A DNA stretch of 64,000 nt from Lepisosteus oculatus (Eukaryota > Chordata > Actinopteri > Semionotiformes > Lepisosteidae). Location: contig NC_090700.1 in assembly GCF_040954835.1 (NCBI RefSeq), positions 27,445,501 to 27,509,500 of the forward strand. Direction: 5' to 3'. The notes under the pieces are model-generated. The model was not told the DNA's origin. It was given only the letters and a program-made list of their open reading frames with translations, and searched no databases. Below, piece by piece: positions 36,701-47,545 of this stretch (position 1 is the first letter of the stretch; every line of letters starts with the position of its first letter). Position numbers and translations under genes: made by a program.

Positions 36701-39700
36701 CTGTTAGCAGAATATTGTACCCAGTAAGTGATCTTCATTATATACCCAAATAGTGCGATCTGTAGGGGAATGTGAAGATGAAACATTTATTTCATGATTT
36801 TATTGTTAATCATATTAGTTTCACATATTTGTGCATTGTAAAGCACATTTATTTAAATAAGAGCAAGGATTTGGAAATTAATCCTAGTCTTTAAATACTG
36901 CAATTTTACAAAAATTAGTTTGTCACTTTTTGAAAAAAGATATTTCAGTGGAAGCTTGAGTAGAGGGGCAGGCGTTTATTGGAATGACAGACAAAAGTGC
37001 AAACAATGTGCAAAGGCTGAATGACGCTTTCTCTGTTCTCAGAGCTTGCTGTTGGCAAAGGCAAAAGAAGAGTTGGAACAGGAAATTGTGGACAAGGAGG
37101 AAGAAAAGGAACGATACCTGAGTGAGAGAGTGCCGCCACTGCAGCTCCATGGCCTGTCTTACAATCAGCTGCAGGTAAGTGTGCTACACTTCAGTTAAAT
37201 CCCAAAACTCCCCTTTCACAACTATCACTGCCATTTACACAGGCCCAGCAAGACCTAATTAATTCCTTCTTAACCTTTCTCAAACCTTACCAAAGTCAAT
37301 TCTACACAGTTCAACATTGATGCTCAGAACCTGAGAACCTGTGTTGGAATTTATTGTATATGCTTTTATTATTGATTTTTGATACAAAATGTGGTCAATC
37401 ATGGATCAAATCCTCCAGTTGATGCTTATCAAAGCAATTGTTTTTGTTGATTAACTCATATGTGGGATATTAATTTCCCTTCCCTTTAAAAATATCATTA
37501 CTCATTTGTATTGACCATTTTTGAACCCAAAATCAGATTTGTATATATGATGATTTTTTAATTTGTATATGTAGTGTTTTCATAGATGTAGTTTTTATTC
37601 AGTTATATTCTCTGTAGCTCATTATTATTTTATTGTTGCACAGACAGTAACTTACTGAAAATACAGAACAAAAAAATTAAAAGAAGAGCAGTAAGAAACA
37701 CGCTCCTCTTAACAATTAAGTAAAAATGTTAGACCCTTAATCTGTATTTTCCTGTTGAAATTTAAACCAGTATGTTCTGACCTTATTTTATATGGTAAAT
37801 GTCTTTCATCAGGGACTTGGAATGGCTTTATCTCTTTCTCTGTCCTTTTTGTTCCCTCTGCAGGAGCTCTGCCAGGAACTACATGCTAAGATTGACGTGG
37901 TAGATGAGGAGCGCTATGACATTGAGGCTAAAGTCATTCACAATACCAGAGAGGTACGATATGTGCTACAAAAATACTGGAGAGTACTGGAGTCAAGTGT
38001 ATCTATTTGCAGAAGTGTTTCATCATATGGTTTCATAATGACTAAATGAGCCCATACATTTTTTAAGTGATTTTACAGTCTGTGTCTTGCTACAAAGGAT
38101 AAATTCAACTTCTCCCTCAATGTCCCAGGAAATTTATTTCCCTTATTTACCTTAAATCTCTCTTCTTAGATCCAAGATCTGAACATGAAGGTGTTTGACC
38201 TGCGTGGGAAGTTCAAACGCCCCGCTCTGAGGCGGGTTCGAGTCTCTGCTGATGCAATTTTGCGGTCGCTACTGGGCTCCAAGCACAAGGTGTCCATGGA
38301 TTTGAGAGCCAACCTGAAGTCAGTGAAGAAAGAAGACACAGAGAAGGTAGGACTTGGTCTTCACGTTAGATGGCAGTAAAGCACTGCTGGCATATGGATG
38401 ATTTTCCACCCTAAGGTGACATGTTTTTTTATGCAGCGGTTTTATGTTGTCCTGTAAAGCCTTTAAAGATGAGGGAGATGGGAATGTAACAGCTTGCATC
38501 CCAGAATAATATATTTATTTCACACACGTTTTTTGCAGCTATTCCACAAACCTCTAGTTATCCTTAAATGCACAATAGATTTAGTTCCCATTTTGTCCTT
38601 TGAACACAGCAATGAGAGCAATCCTTCATGATTAGATGAGGAAGTAACTGAAATTCTCCGACCCTCCCCAGGACCCACTTCAGTGGCTTTTTGAAAACTA
38701 GAAAATCAAACCAAAAAATGAGTGGTATTACTTAAGGAGACAGTCCATCAGCAGATTTTCATGTATACTGCTAGAGAGTATGTAGAAGAAGACAACTGTA
38801 TCCCTGTCTCCTACAAAAGATAAGCAGCCATCCCCTGAACTGAACCTATTTCTCAAGGTCAAAAACTGAAGGTCAAGGTGACCTCAAAACTGTCTTGGTT
38901 GGTCAAGATAAAAAGACACATCTGCCTTCATTAAATTGTAAAATTGATTCTTTCAAAAAACCTTACTTGTATACATTACTTTTGTTTAATGCATTTCATG
39001 TATAAAACATCAACAAATGGTTGAGTATATTTTATGCAGCAAATGTAGTATGGAGAAAATGCAAAATTGACTGATTTATAAAGCTGTGATGCAAAGTTAC
39101 AGTAGAACTGCATTGTAAACGAGGTGAAAACCTTGATAAACACAAAATATATAATAAGGGAGCAAAAGAAAAGAAATAATTAGACTTTGATGTTCTGACA
39201 GGAAATTGTTTTGCCAAGAATACTGGGTGGTAGCTTTATATGATCTTCAGAGAATGACAATAAGTATATTGTCTGTTAAATAAATGCGTTTGTCCATATT
39301 TTCAAACCTGCCAAGCATGATTAACTTAGATCTCTACTTCTCCATTGTTTTCATAATGTGCAGTACTTCTGCAATCAACAATTCTTTGTGTGAATTACAG
39401 TTTCAGAGACCTGTAAAACCAGTATTGCAGTCTGCTTTTTCTTTACCAAACAGTTAATCCCAGGATGTTGTTTTAGTTCAAAACCAGTAAATAAAAGAAG
39501 GATTTTGTGACATATGCTTTGGCTAAGAGATGACCCTAGTATTTAATCCTATTGAAGAAAGCCTTTTGCATATTGGAAAACACTCTGACAATAACATTAA
39601 AGAACTTAAAGGACGCAATGGCTTTTACCTTGGAGAGGATTCAGCCAGCTAACTGATTATGCTGGTACTCAGCCTCCACCCTGTTTATATGATTCAAGTG

Positions 39701-40679
39701 TCATGTTTAATCTTTTTTCTGAACACTAATATTCTACTTCCATCTAAATTTTCTTCTTCAACAGAGGAAAATTCTTTTGATTTTAATTATTTTATAATGT
39801 ATTTTGCACTAAAGCCCTATCTTAGGGTGGTGTGGTGGCACTGTGGTAAAGGATCTGTGCCTGTGGCTGGAAGGTTGCCAGTTCAAATCCCATGGCTGGG
39901 AGAGGAATTCTGCTCCATTGGGCCCCTGAGCAAGGCCCTTAACCCCAACTACTCCAGGGGTGCTGTACAAGGGCTGACCCTGTGCTCTAAGCCCAAGCTT
40001 CTCTCCCTGTCTGTGTCTCATGGAGAGCAAGCTGCAGTATGTGAAAAGATGAATTCCTAATACAAAAAATTGTATATGGCTAATAAAGTAATCTTATTGT
40101 ATAGGTACAATATGTTTTACATAATTTACAATCCATCACTCAGTTCTTAAAAACCAATTTTGTTCTGCTTGGGATTGGGTTTAATATGTGCAAAGGCAAC
40201 ATGCAGAACAGAAACTGAAGAAAAAATATTTCAGCCAGATGTGAAGATCTGAAATGGTGAGGCTAAAGTTCCAGACATAATGATCCTAGTGTGATAAGGG
40301 TAACCAAGATAAGGAGAATGTCAAAGACGCATTTTGCTTTTCCAAAGTTGTTTTTGTGTACCACCAAACCTGGTCTCAATGTCATCAGACACCTGATTTT
40401 AAAAAGCTTTTTGTTATTTGACAGGGAAAAGGAACAGAAATATGAACATTATCAAATGTATTTGGGGTCATGGATCAGGAACTTGGGAGGCTTTTAGTTT
40501 CTTTTAGTTTATTTACTGTAGCTAAAATGTGTTGTCAAGTTTTTTGTCCTGAAAGTGTCCTCTCAATACAGGAGAGACCAGTGGAGGTGGGTGATTGGAG
40601 GAAGAATGTTGAGGCCATGTCTGGGATGGAAGGCAGAAAGAAGATGTTTGATGCTGCAAAACCTGGCACCCCACAGTGA
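33692..40679 (+). CDS. tnni1: Troponin I, slow skeletal type (complete, 7 coding exons)
   Basis: Inhibitory subunit of the troponin complex. It binds actin-tropomyosin and blocks actomyosin ATPase until Ca2+-loaded troponin C pulls it away. The coding exons listed separately join in frame to 189 residues; human slow TnI is about 187. In order: a short N-terminus ([17 protein letters not shown], no cardiac-type extension), the troponin C/T-binding helix ([13 protein letters not shown]), the coiled-coil region ([19 protein letters not shown]), the inhibitory segment ([12 protein letters not shown], about residues 108-119), the switch segment ([11 protein letters not shown]) and the C-terminal actin-binding tail ([20 protein letters not shown]). 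RVRVSAD with Val, and the tail sequence, favour slow over fast type. Every junction has GT/AG and matching phase. lad1 follows about 8 kb downstream in the same direction, as in human. Oddities are a 7-base micro-exon and an intron starting 4 bases after the stop. Family assignment is secure; slow-type paralogue assignment is nearly so. Confidence 0.97.
33857..33863 (+). CDS. tnni1: tnni1 7-base micro-exon
   Basis: ACAAGAG is flanked by a long polypyrimidine tract plus TTACAG and by a consensus donor GTAAGTT. It completes Ala5 and adds Gln-Glu. Leaving it out joins GC directly to AGAAAATCC and gives a stop five codons on, so the exon is needed to keep the frame. Confidence 0.88.
34220..34261 (+). 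CDS. tnni1: tnni1 exon encoding [14 protein letters not shown]
   Basis: 42 bases, phase 0 at both ends, acceptor TTTTTCAG and donor GTAAGG. It encodes the conserved N-terminal KITASRK segment. A DNA-transposon-like repeat begins about 40 bases into the following intron. Confidence 0.95.
34304..35162. mobile_element. Non-autonomous DNA-transposon-like repeat in tnni1 intron
   Basis: Left end CAGGGGCAGATTAACG and right end TTAATCCACCACTA are imperfect inverted repeats (10/14). Both sides carry GTAGCCTAGGGGCC (34336 and 35124 areas), here in direct orientation. No transposase. It contains a tRNA-like stretch (see next entry). GTAGTGCT/GTAGTGTT flank it imperfectly. Class is uncertain (hAT-like is a guess). 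Confidence 0.5.
34502..34573 (-). repeat. tRNA-derived pol III promoter fossil
   Basis: On the minus strand TAGCTCAGCTGG (A box, 34553-34564) and GGGTTCGAGCC (B box, 34511-34521) are spaced as in a tRNA. The stem pairing of a real tRNA is not evident and no anticodon loop is clear, so it is a SINE head, not a tRNA gene. Confidence 0.6.
35163..37042. other. tnni1 intron, rest
   Basis: AT-rich, no exon or named repeat. A partial CTCF-like CCACAAGAGGGAGA lies near 36678 (11/14) and is not called. Confidence 0.5.
37043..37174 (+). CDS. tnni1: tnni1 exon encoding troponin C/T-binding helix
   Basis: 132 bases (44 codons), phase 0 at both ends, acceptor TTCTCAG, donor GTAAGTG. It encodes [13 protein letters not shown] and an acidic/basic coiled-coil stretch ending [20 protein letters not shown]. 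The pattern is closer to slow (LAKAKE) than fast TnI. Confidence 0.96.
37864..37953 (+). CDS. tnni1: tnni1 exon encoding [19 protein letters not shown] segment
   Basis: 90 bases (30 codons), phase 0 at both ends, acceptor CTCTGCAG, donor GTACGA. It encodes the troponin T-binding coiled-coil part, nearly identical to vertebrate slow TnI. Confidence 0.97.
38170..38346 (+). CDS. tnni1: tnni1 exon with inhibitory and switch regions
   Basis: 177 bases (59 codons), phase 0 at both ends, acceptor CTTCTTAG, donor GTAGGA. It contains the inhibitory peptide [12 protein letters not shown], the switch helix [11 protein letters not shown] and [18 protein letters not shown]. The second Pro of the usual KRPP is Ala here (residue 114). 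Confidence 0.98.
38347..39824. other. tnni1 intron 5' of SINE
   Basis: No further coding segment fits between the 177-base exon and the last coding exon. Nothing recognised. Confidence 0.5.
39825..40100 (+). repeat. tRNA-derived SINE, near full length (copy 1)
   Basis: A box TGGCACTGTGG (39836-39846) and B box GTTCAAATCC (39881-39890), then GGGCCCCTGAGCAAGGCCCT, AAGCTTCTCTCCCTGTCTGT, GTCTCATGGAGAGCAAGC and a tail TATATGGCTAATAAAGTAAT. About 80% like copy 2 at 53221. It sits in sense in the last coding intron of tnni1. Confidence 0.85.
40572..40679 (+). CDS. tnni1: tnni1 last coding exon
   Basis: Acceptor CAATACAG ends at 40571. The exon encodes the C-terminal [20 protein letters not shown] stretch and ends K-P-G-T-P-Q-stop at 40677-40679. 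A good donor (AAG|GTGAGG) follows at 40684, so the exon probably ends at 40683 and the rest of the 3'UTR lies in another exon. Confidence 0.97.
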   Translation, partial: ERPVEVGDWRKNVEAMSGMEGRKKMFDAAKPGTPQ

Positions 40680-40999
40680 AAAGGTGAGGATTCCAAACAG
40701 ACCTGATCTTGACCTGTTTGTTCAGCTTAAAACGTTGCTACAAAGACACTGCAATAACAGGGGACCCATCCCTGGTGCGCTTCTGAATACTATTTTAAAA
40801 TGTAAATATAGGTTGTTGATACTTATTTAAGAAAACCAAGTAGCCACATAATAAAGAATAAAGCTGGAAACTGGTCAGTTGTACCAGGAAGAATTGGATC
40901 AGTAAGGTTGATTTGCACAGACACTGTTTCCCACATAATATTGTTATAACACTAAAACTCATATACTTCATTTTATACAGTTTCTTTAAAAGTTATAGA

Positions 41000-41235
41000 A
41001 AGTGTTTCTCGAAGCATAGATGGGCTTGAGGGACAGAATTAGAAGAATGAAGGTGGCGAGGTGGGAAGTAGGGCAATAGTAGTGCAAGGACCCCAGGATA
41101 GGAGTGAACAAAGGTGATCACTTGCACTAAACATGGTCAGGATTCTGGTTGCCGAATTCTGGACATACCGTAGTTTGTTCAGTTGAGTTTAGATACCCCA
41201 GCCCCCAGCACCCAGGGTATTACAGTAATCATTTA
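41000..41235 (+). repeat. Probable interspersed repeat fragment
   Basis: GCAATAGTAGTGCAAGGACC CC, GATTCTGGTTGCCGAATTCT GG and GGGTATTACAGTAATC recall a widespread fish repeat with TTCTGGATGAGTTGCAGT and TTACAGTAATC blocks. Weak resemblance. Confidence 0.35.
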
Positions 41236-41542
41236 TGTTTTATGAATGTACATTTAAAGAAAGCTAAAGAATATTTCAATAAGTTGCTTGTAACAAAAAT
41301 GCATCACAATAGGAATGCTGCAATTTTAAACTTGCAAGTGTCTTCTAAACTTTGTGGCTAAGCAACAAACGTAACAGCTTAATACAGTATCTGCTTGCTG
41401 ACTCATTTAAAAGGGTTCATGCCATTTGTATGGCAGCTGGGAACTTCAGCTGTTTAGTAAGAATTTTGTACTGAATGATTTTAATATGCAAGAACACAAA
41501 ACTGCAAAGATTTAATAAATTTATTTGATTTATTTTCTACAG

Positions 41543-41830
41543 ACGAAACTCATATACAACTACTGAAACCACAGACTGAACAAAATGTCCACTGAAGATT
41601 CAGAGTTTACCTATAATACAAATATCAGTAAGATGCAGTTTTCCACCCAATAAGTCCTTTGGAAAGCTCTATTTTTAGGACAAATGTCTATTTTTCAAAT
41701 ATTAAAAAATGTGGTCATGTTTTAAATGTGTCATAGGATATGTGTTACATCTCATGGATCTATTCACAACATGTGGGTGTAGAGCTACACTAATGTTGAA
41801 ATAAAACTTTTCCATGATGTCTGTTTTCTC
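41543..41830 (+). other. tnni1: Candidate tnni1 3'UTR exon
   Basis: An acceptor (TTTATTTTCTACAG, ending 41542) lies 860 bases after the post-stop donor at 40684. The segment has no coding potential and contains AATAAA at 41800-41805, followed by a T/GT-rich stretch. The end coordinate is approximate. The donor, acceptor and poly(A) signal are seen; use as an exon is inferred. Confidence 0.6.
41800..41805 (+). promoter_or_regulatory. tnni1: Poly(A) signal for tnni1
   Basis: Canonical AATAAA, followed within about 20 bases by GATGTCTGTTTTCTCTC, a GU/U-rich downstream element. It is the first good signal after the candidate 3'UTR exon acceptor. Confidence 0.6.
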
Positions 41831-44800
41831 TCTTTACGCACAGCTTTTCTCCACATTGAACTAATTAAGCTTTTTGACTTCTAATACTAATTGATCTGAA
41901 GACATAACCTTGCTGTTTCTTGTTAGAAACTAAGGCATGAGCTTCAACAACATACTGTAGGTGTTTAGATTATTATCATGCTCCTAAAACACTTTGTATA
42001 AATACGTGTCTCTTGTTCTCGGCTTTAAATGCACTTCCCCATAGCTTCCAATTGTGTTCTGTACCTTTCTGTTTCACTGTTATTTCCAGACTCAATGCCT
42101 GTCAAGAGGTTTAAATACCTGTTTTTCTCTCTCTATTCATGATTCAGTTATTTTAGCCTGTCAGAGTAGGACCATTGAGCTGAGGAATGGATCTTTATAA
42201 TGATTGTTTTTCTAAGAATACAGAGCTGCAAAATCTCATGTATAATTTAATTATCAAAATTGTACACAATATTCTAAATGTGGATAATTTTAACATATTG
42301 TTAACATATGTTATGAACATTCTACAATTATAATATTTTACATCTTAAAATTCTGTTTGCTGTTCTTGCTTCCCTGCATTATCTGGAAGACATTGTTCTT
42401 TTCTGAAGGATTTATAAAGTGCTTTATTTATCCTTCAGTTCTTATTAGTTGATGTGTTTAACCATTAGAGCAATAGCTTACCAGAATTTTATTTAAATAC
42501 TTGTGTTATGCGCTTTTAAACAGAATATCTTTAACCTTTAGCACCTGAAAAAATAAACCCCTATGCTGGACTCTACCTGTGCAGTGCAAAGCATACAGTA
42601 CCTCTACTTTGTACTATTATGAAAGTAATGAATGCATCCCTGCATCTTTAAAAGTGAATTTCACCTAATGGAAAGATAACATGTTAAAAACCTTCAAACA
42701 GGGACATGATGACATACGACACACATCTTATACCACAATGCAGTACATGATTTTATCAAGATTCAAAACAGATAAAAAACCTGACCAACTAGATTTTTCA
42801 TTAGCACTTTTATTTTCATTAAATTTTATGTTGGGAAGTTTCCTCTCTTAGAGTGGCATGGGGTCATTATTTGAAATCTCCTTTATACATAAGCATATGG
42901 CTATAGCTATCGTTTTGCAAGCAGAATTCAATTTCAGCCCTTTAAAGTTTTAAACAAATACTCTTGTCTGTAATGTGTCAACTTGGACCATATGATGGCT
43001 CTTCTAGTATTCTAGTATATGATGTTTACACATGATTAGTAAATTATCTTAACAATAGAACCCTTATTCTGTGATAGTCATCTAAGTGGCTCAGCATGAC
43101 TATTGCCACACATTTGCATGTGTAATGTCATTCACTTGAAATAATGCAGTGCCAGTGAAGCTGAATGAACTGAAATGCAAATTCTAATCTAAGAGCGTAG
43201 AAGCTGCCAGAGCACTCTTCATCAGGAGTAACTTGGTAGCAAGGACACATTGCCTTTGCAATAATTCACATTTAATGTTATATATTTAATCATTACACTT
43301 TTCCTATTTCTTCACTTCTGTTTATTACATAAAATATATTGTGTCAGTTGCAGTTCATGAGGTACAACAACATACAAGAATAAGATGCTTTGTGAGTTTT
43401 TGAGTATTTTAGGATAGCTTTTGCTTCACCCATTTGGTTAAGTTCCCTGGCCATAGGGAACCCAATTTAGAGAAAGAAATTAACCAAGAGGTAGTGTGAC
43501 TTGACTACCAACAAAGATGATCAGTCAAGTCACTGATAAACACAGGACATCAAAATGCAGGAATTAAACTTGTGCAAATCTTTACTGATTAAAAAAAATA
43601 GTACAGAAGGTCAATGCAAACAACACACCCCGTTTCCCCACCTGGGCCAGGCTAAATACTCCCACACCAGTTTCCCGTTTAACAGGATGAGGCAGCAGGT
43701 CCTATAACCTGACACAAGATGGCGGAACAGAAAAAGGACAACTTCGTGGATCCACAACATGGAATTCCTTAGTGCTAATTATAATCATGAATTAATTGTT
43801 GTTTCAACTTATTTGAGTTTTGTTTAAACCAGTGACTAATTATTTCAGAGGAAAATTGGTTATCGTTATTAATGGTAATTATACACACAACTATGAAATG
43901 CAATAAATTCAGTGGTTGAGGAAATGCATAATAGTTTTGCCTACAATCGGAATAACATATTTCTTGCGTAACTATACTAGTTCCAAACATTGTTACGATT
44001 AAGAGGGCGTCATTTTGCCCAGCCCACCCTGTTTTTGTTCTAGTATCTTGGTGATATATGACACCCATGTAGCCATTTCCTGAATTATGCCAAGGAGTAT
44101 ATTTCAACAAAGTGACTCGGATTTTGTTTCAAATTCCAATTGCTTTCTGATTAATATCTCCTTTATTATATTCCAAATGCATCTTATGTTAATTTCTCCT
44201 TATTTCTGTCTAATTTAGATTTTATAGTATTTAACCAAAATGAACACAATATTTTATAACATTCTCAATTGTTACAATGGTGTGTTTCTACCATACATTT
44301 GTGAACTCCAAATCTTAGAAAATGTTTCCTCAAAAAACAATAACTCCTGGCAGACAATGTCAGGGCCTCCCAAAAATGATTTTTTTTTTGTCAAAACAAT
44401 GGCAATTTCCACATCTTGAAAGTGTGAATAAAATATCTTGAATCTATAAGAAAAACTGAAATGGAACATGTGAATAGTGTACAGTATATTGTATGGAACT
44501 GTGAGCAAAACGAATGAATGAGACACATTTTCACTGTCTCATGATGAAATATTGATGATGAGACGTTGACAAGCTGATGGGATACCAAATTCCTTTTGTA
44601 ACAGTCATGTGGTCTTTCCTTCAAAATGGTGAAGATCAATAATGATAATCTAGGTCTTCAAACTTGGATGTCAACATTCAGGTAAATCTATTGTTAATTC
44701 TTGCAATTATCTGTAGAATTCACTCTTAATAATGTTTTATTATGCCTTGCACCCAAAAAGTAGAGCTTTAAATATCTGAGGATGTTTTAAACACATAAGG

Positions 44801-45190
44801 ATGTTTAAATGAAAAGTAAGAATAAAAAGAACTTTCTTCTTGTGATCTGCAGGTTCCTATTGCATCATCTTACTACTGGTGTGTATTACTACTTCAGAGC
44901 AAATTTGTTGTCAAAAAAGTGGTCCAAATGCAAGTCTCAGTGATGTTCATTCTAAATGTAGATAATCTAAAATAAATCACACATAACAAAAAGTCAGTCA
45001 ACAAATTAAGATTTTTTTTAAATAGTTAGCTCTAAATCATAATATCACAGCCAAAATGTTATATATTTTTGAAGGATTCAGCATATAGCATGAAATGGGA
45101 TTATATTTTTCAGTTCTTGTTTTAAACCAGAAACAATACCAAAAACTAGAAATTCTCATAGCTCACAGAAAATAGAGTATAAAAAAATGT
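41831..45190. other. Spacer between tnni1 and lad1 (left)
   Basis: AT-rich. No gene or clear repeat. 43610-43740 is less AT-rich and may be an old repeat. Confidence 0.45.
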
Positions 45191-45194
45191 TGAG

Positions 45195-45945
45195 GTCATG
45201 TCTCAGCCTCACCTTAGACTACTGACCTCAACAATAAGACTTCTGAATCTCAAAATTCAGAATTCATTCACAGATTAATAAAGGAATGTATATATTACAA
45301 CAATTGTAGAGCAACAGGAGAATTTCCAGAGTGTAGATTGATCCTTGCTGACTGGGGTTACAAGAATGCACCATAATACCTTTTATTGAACAGATGTATA
45401 AAAACACATCTTTATTAATTCACTTTTTTCAATTTTTGTTTAAATATTATTGAAGTTAATATGCATAATAGTATAATACAATAAGAGGAGAACAGAAATG
45501 CACCTTAAATTTAAATACATTTAAAATGTATTATGCAGTGGTTCAATTACAAGCAAGATTTAATTTCTACTTTTCAAAATGAAACACAGCTTCTGTAAAA
45601 AATTAATCTAAGCACACATAGTTGGGTTAATGTTTAGATGGTTCAGCAAGATTCTTTCCTACAATGGTGGAAATCTAGGTTTTAGCCTCACCTTAAGCCC
45701 CTGACTTCCATATCTTTTGAATTTCAAAATTCCAATTTCATTCACAGATCGGCAAAGATTAAAGATTAATATAATGCGTATATTACGTATTACAATTGAC
45801 TATATAAAATATTTGTATTTGTATTATACAATTGTAGAGCAATGGGAGGATTTTCTGGGTGGGGATTAACCTTTTTCTACCTTTGTCACAAACATGCACT
45901 GTTGTTCTGTTTTTGAACAGATTTTTATAAACACATCTTCATCTT
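45195..45945 (+). repeat. Local direct duplication, about 500 bp period
   Basis: 45195-45415 and 45685-45945 share in order TAGCCTCACCTTA (first copy CAGCCTCACCTTA), CTGACTTC/CTGACCTCA, TTTCAAAATTC, TTCATTCACAGAT, AATTGTAGAGCAA, GGAGGATTTTC/GGAGAATTTCC and ATAAACACATCTT. The second copy has a T/A-rich insertion. Both are diverged, so the event is old. Confidence 0.65.
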
Positions 45946-45966
45946 CCTGTTGATATTTCTGTTGGC

Positions 45967-46235
45967 ATAGTGGTGTGACAGTGAACACTGCTGCCTCTTT
46001 GGTTTGATTCTGGACTGCGGCACCTTTTCTTTTGAAGTCCTCCCTATGTGCATGTGGGGTTTCTTCAGGTGCTCCATTTTCCTTCCATAGTCCAAAGTAA
46101 TGCTGTCCACAATAATTGGTATCTCTAATTTGTCACTGTGTACATGTGTTTGTGCTCTGTTTGTGCAGTGGACTATCTTTCCATTCAGCAGGTAATACTG
46201 TCTTGTGCTCTGGGTGTGTATGTGTATCTGGGTGT
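45967..46235 (+). repeat. GTTTGCATGTTCT-type repeat with tRNA-like head
   Basis: GCATAGTGGTGTGACAGTGA ACACTGCTGCC, GGTTTGATTC (B-box-like), CTATGTGCATGTGGGGTTTC, TCAGGTGCTCCATTTTCC and GTCCAAAGTAATG are the ordered blocks of this fish family. The 3' part has become a GTGTGTATGTGTATC simple repeat. Confidence 0.65.
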
Positions 46236-46559
46236 GTATGTGTATCAGTATGAAGAGAATATGGATTACAGATATTGGGATAAATTCCTTCACATGCACA
46301 AACATACCATTGCCAGCACAGACTAGAACTTTCTAATACACTCTCCTCTGTTTGGAACATGCTTCTAGAAAGGTGTCTCAGTTTCTTTTCAATGTTTGTT
46401 TGGTAATTTAAATGAACTATTAAAGAATACCTTGTGCAAATATAATACAGGCATGAAAACCACATTTTAGAAAGTCCATAGCCAATGTGTTCTTTTCTAT
46501 ACTAGCACTGGGATTAGATTTCAGTCTTCAGGAAAACTCACATTAATTAATTAGTATTA

Positions 46560-47460
46560 AAGACTAGATATTCTTATACAACTACATCATCTGCCCTCTA
46601 CATCACCTGGAGCTTCACTTGCCTAATGAGAGGCAGACTCTGGGAAGAGGGCATTGTACTAATCATCTCTTGAGCGTACCCACCCCTCGAACTGTCCCTT
46701 TGGCTTATTAGCTCTTTACAGCTTAGTTTATGCTTCTTTCCTTCCTTTTATCTGTCTTTCACTGCCTGTTAACCTGAAATGGTGCATTATCCAGGTCTGC
46801 TGTTGCCAGCAGTGATGCACCAATCATGTACACCAAGAATTATTAAACTTCCAAGGTCACTTACATAGTCTTCTTCCCCAGAGCATGTCACAGACAGAAA
46901 AAGGCATGGTCTGCTGTGACTTTACAGTCCTCAGGAAGTCGGGTACTCCCATTAAGTTGTACAGCCTGTGTTACTCTTATGGAGTGCATCATTCTCTAAT
47001 ATTCTTACTATTTTATTTAAACAAATTAACTATTATAATTAAGTGACTTTTTATGCACATATAATATTAGATAGCGGTATATTTTAGAACTAACCTGTAA
47101 AAATGAGGGCAATAGGAATGTTGCTTCCTTTTACACAATATAGTGTATGTTAGACACCACACATGAAGAAACCGTTCTATTAACTCATTAATCTGTGAAA
47201 CCTAAACCTTTATGACAGTGTACTAAGAGGTATACAGTAAATATGCCAACAGGCATTAAACCATTAAAACCTGGTATTGCTCCCATTCAAACCAATTACT
47301 GTGCTAGCATTTTCTTCAATAAATCACAAAATAATAAAATAATTTTACAAATATAATAGAATATGGGCACACTATGTAACATAATTAGGCTGTTTTTTTT
47401 ATCTGCAGGGAAATTTCAGATAGCTTTGCATATTTGCTTATCTTTTTCATTCTGGGCATC
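46560..47460. other. Non-repetitive spacer
   Basis: 46560-46960 has a more balanced composition and no repeat resemblance. No gene or exon fits. It is a candidate conserved element only. Confidence 0.3.
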
Positions 47461-47461
47461 C

Positions 47462-47545
47462 CTTTGCAGGTGTCCTACAACTGAAAGATGTAGATAGTTC
47501 ACCCAGGAGGAACTATCTACACCTTTCAAACTGCACTGGGCAAAG
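47462..47545. ncRNA. Pre-miRNA-like hairpin (candidate)
   Basis: TGAAAGATGTAGATAGTTC (47482-47500) pairs with GAACTATCTACACCTTTCA (47510-47528), 18 of 19 positions, around a 9-base loop. Beyond an asymmetric bulge the pairing resumes with CTTTGC (47462-47467) and GCAAAG (47540-47545), for a fold of about 84 bases. Size, loop and one mismatch suit a microRNA precursor. I do not recognise the arm sequences as a known family. It could instead be a MITE core. Confidence 0.35.

Noticed and set aside
33692..40679. Fast (tnni2) or cardiac (tnni3) troponin I
   Set aside because: Slow-type RVRVSAD and LAKAKE helix, and no cardiac N-terminal extension.
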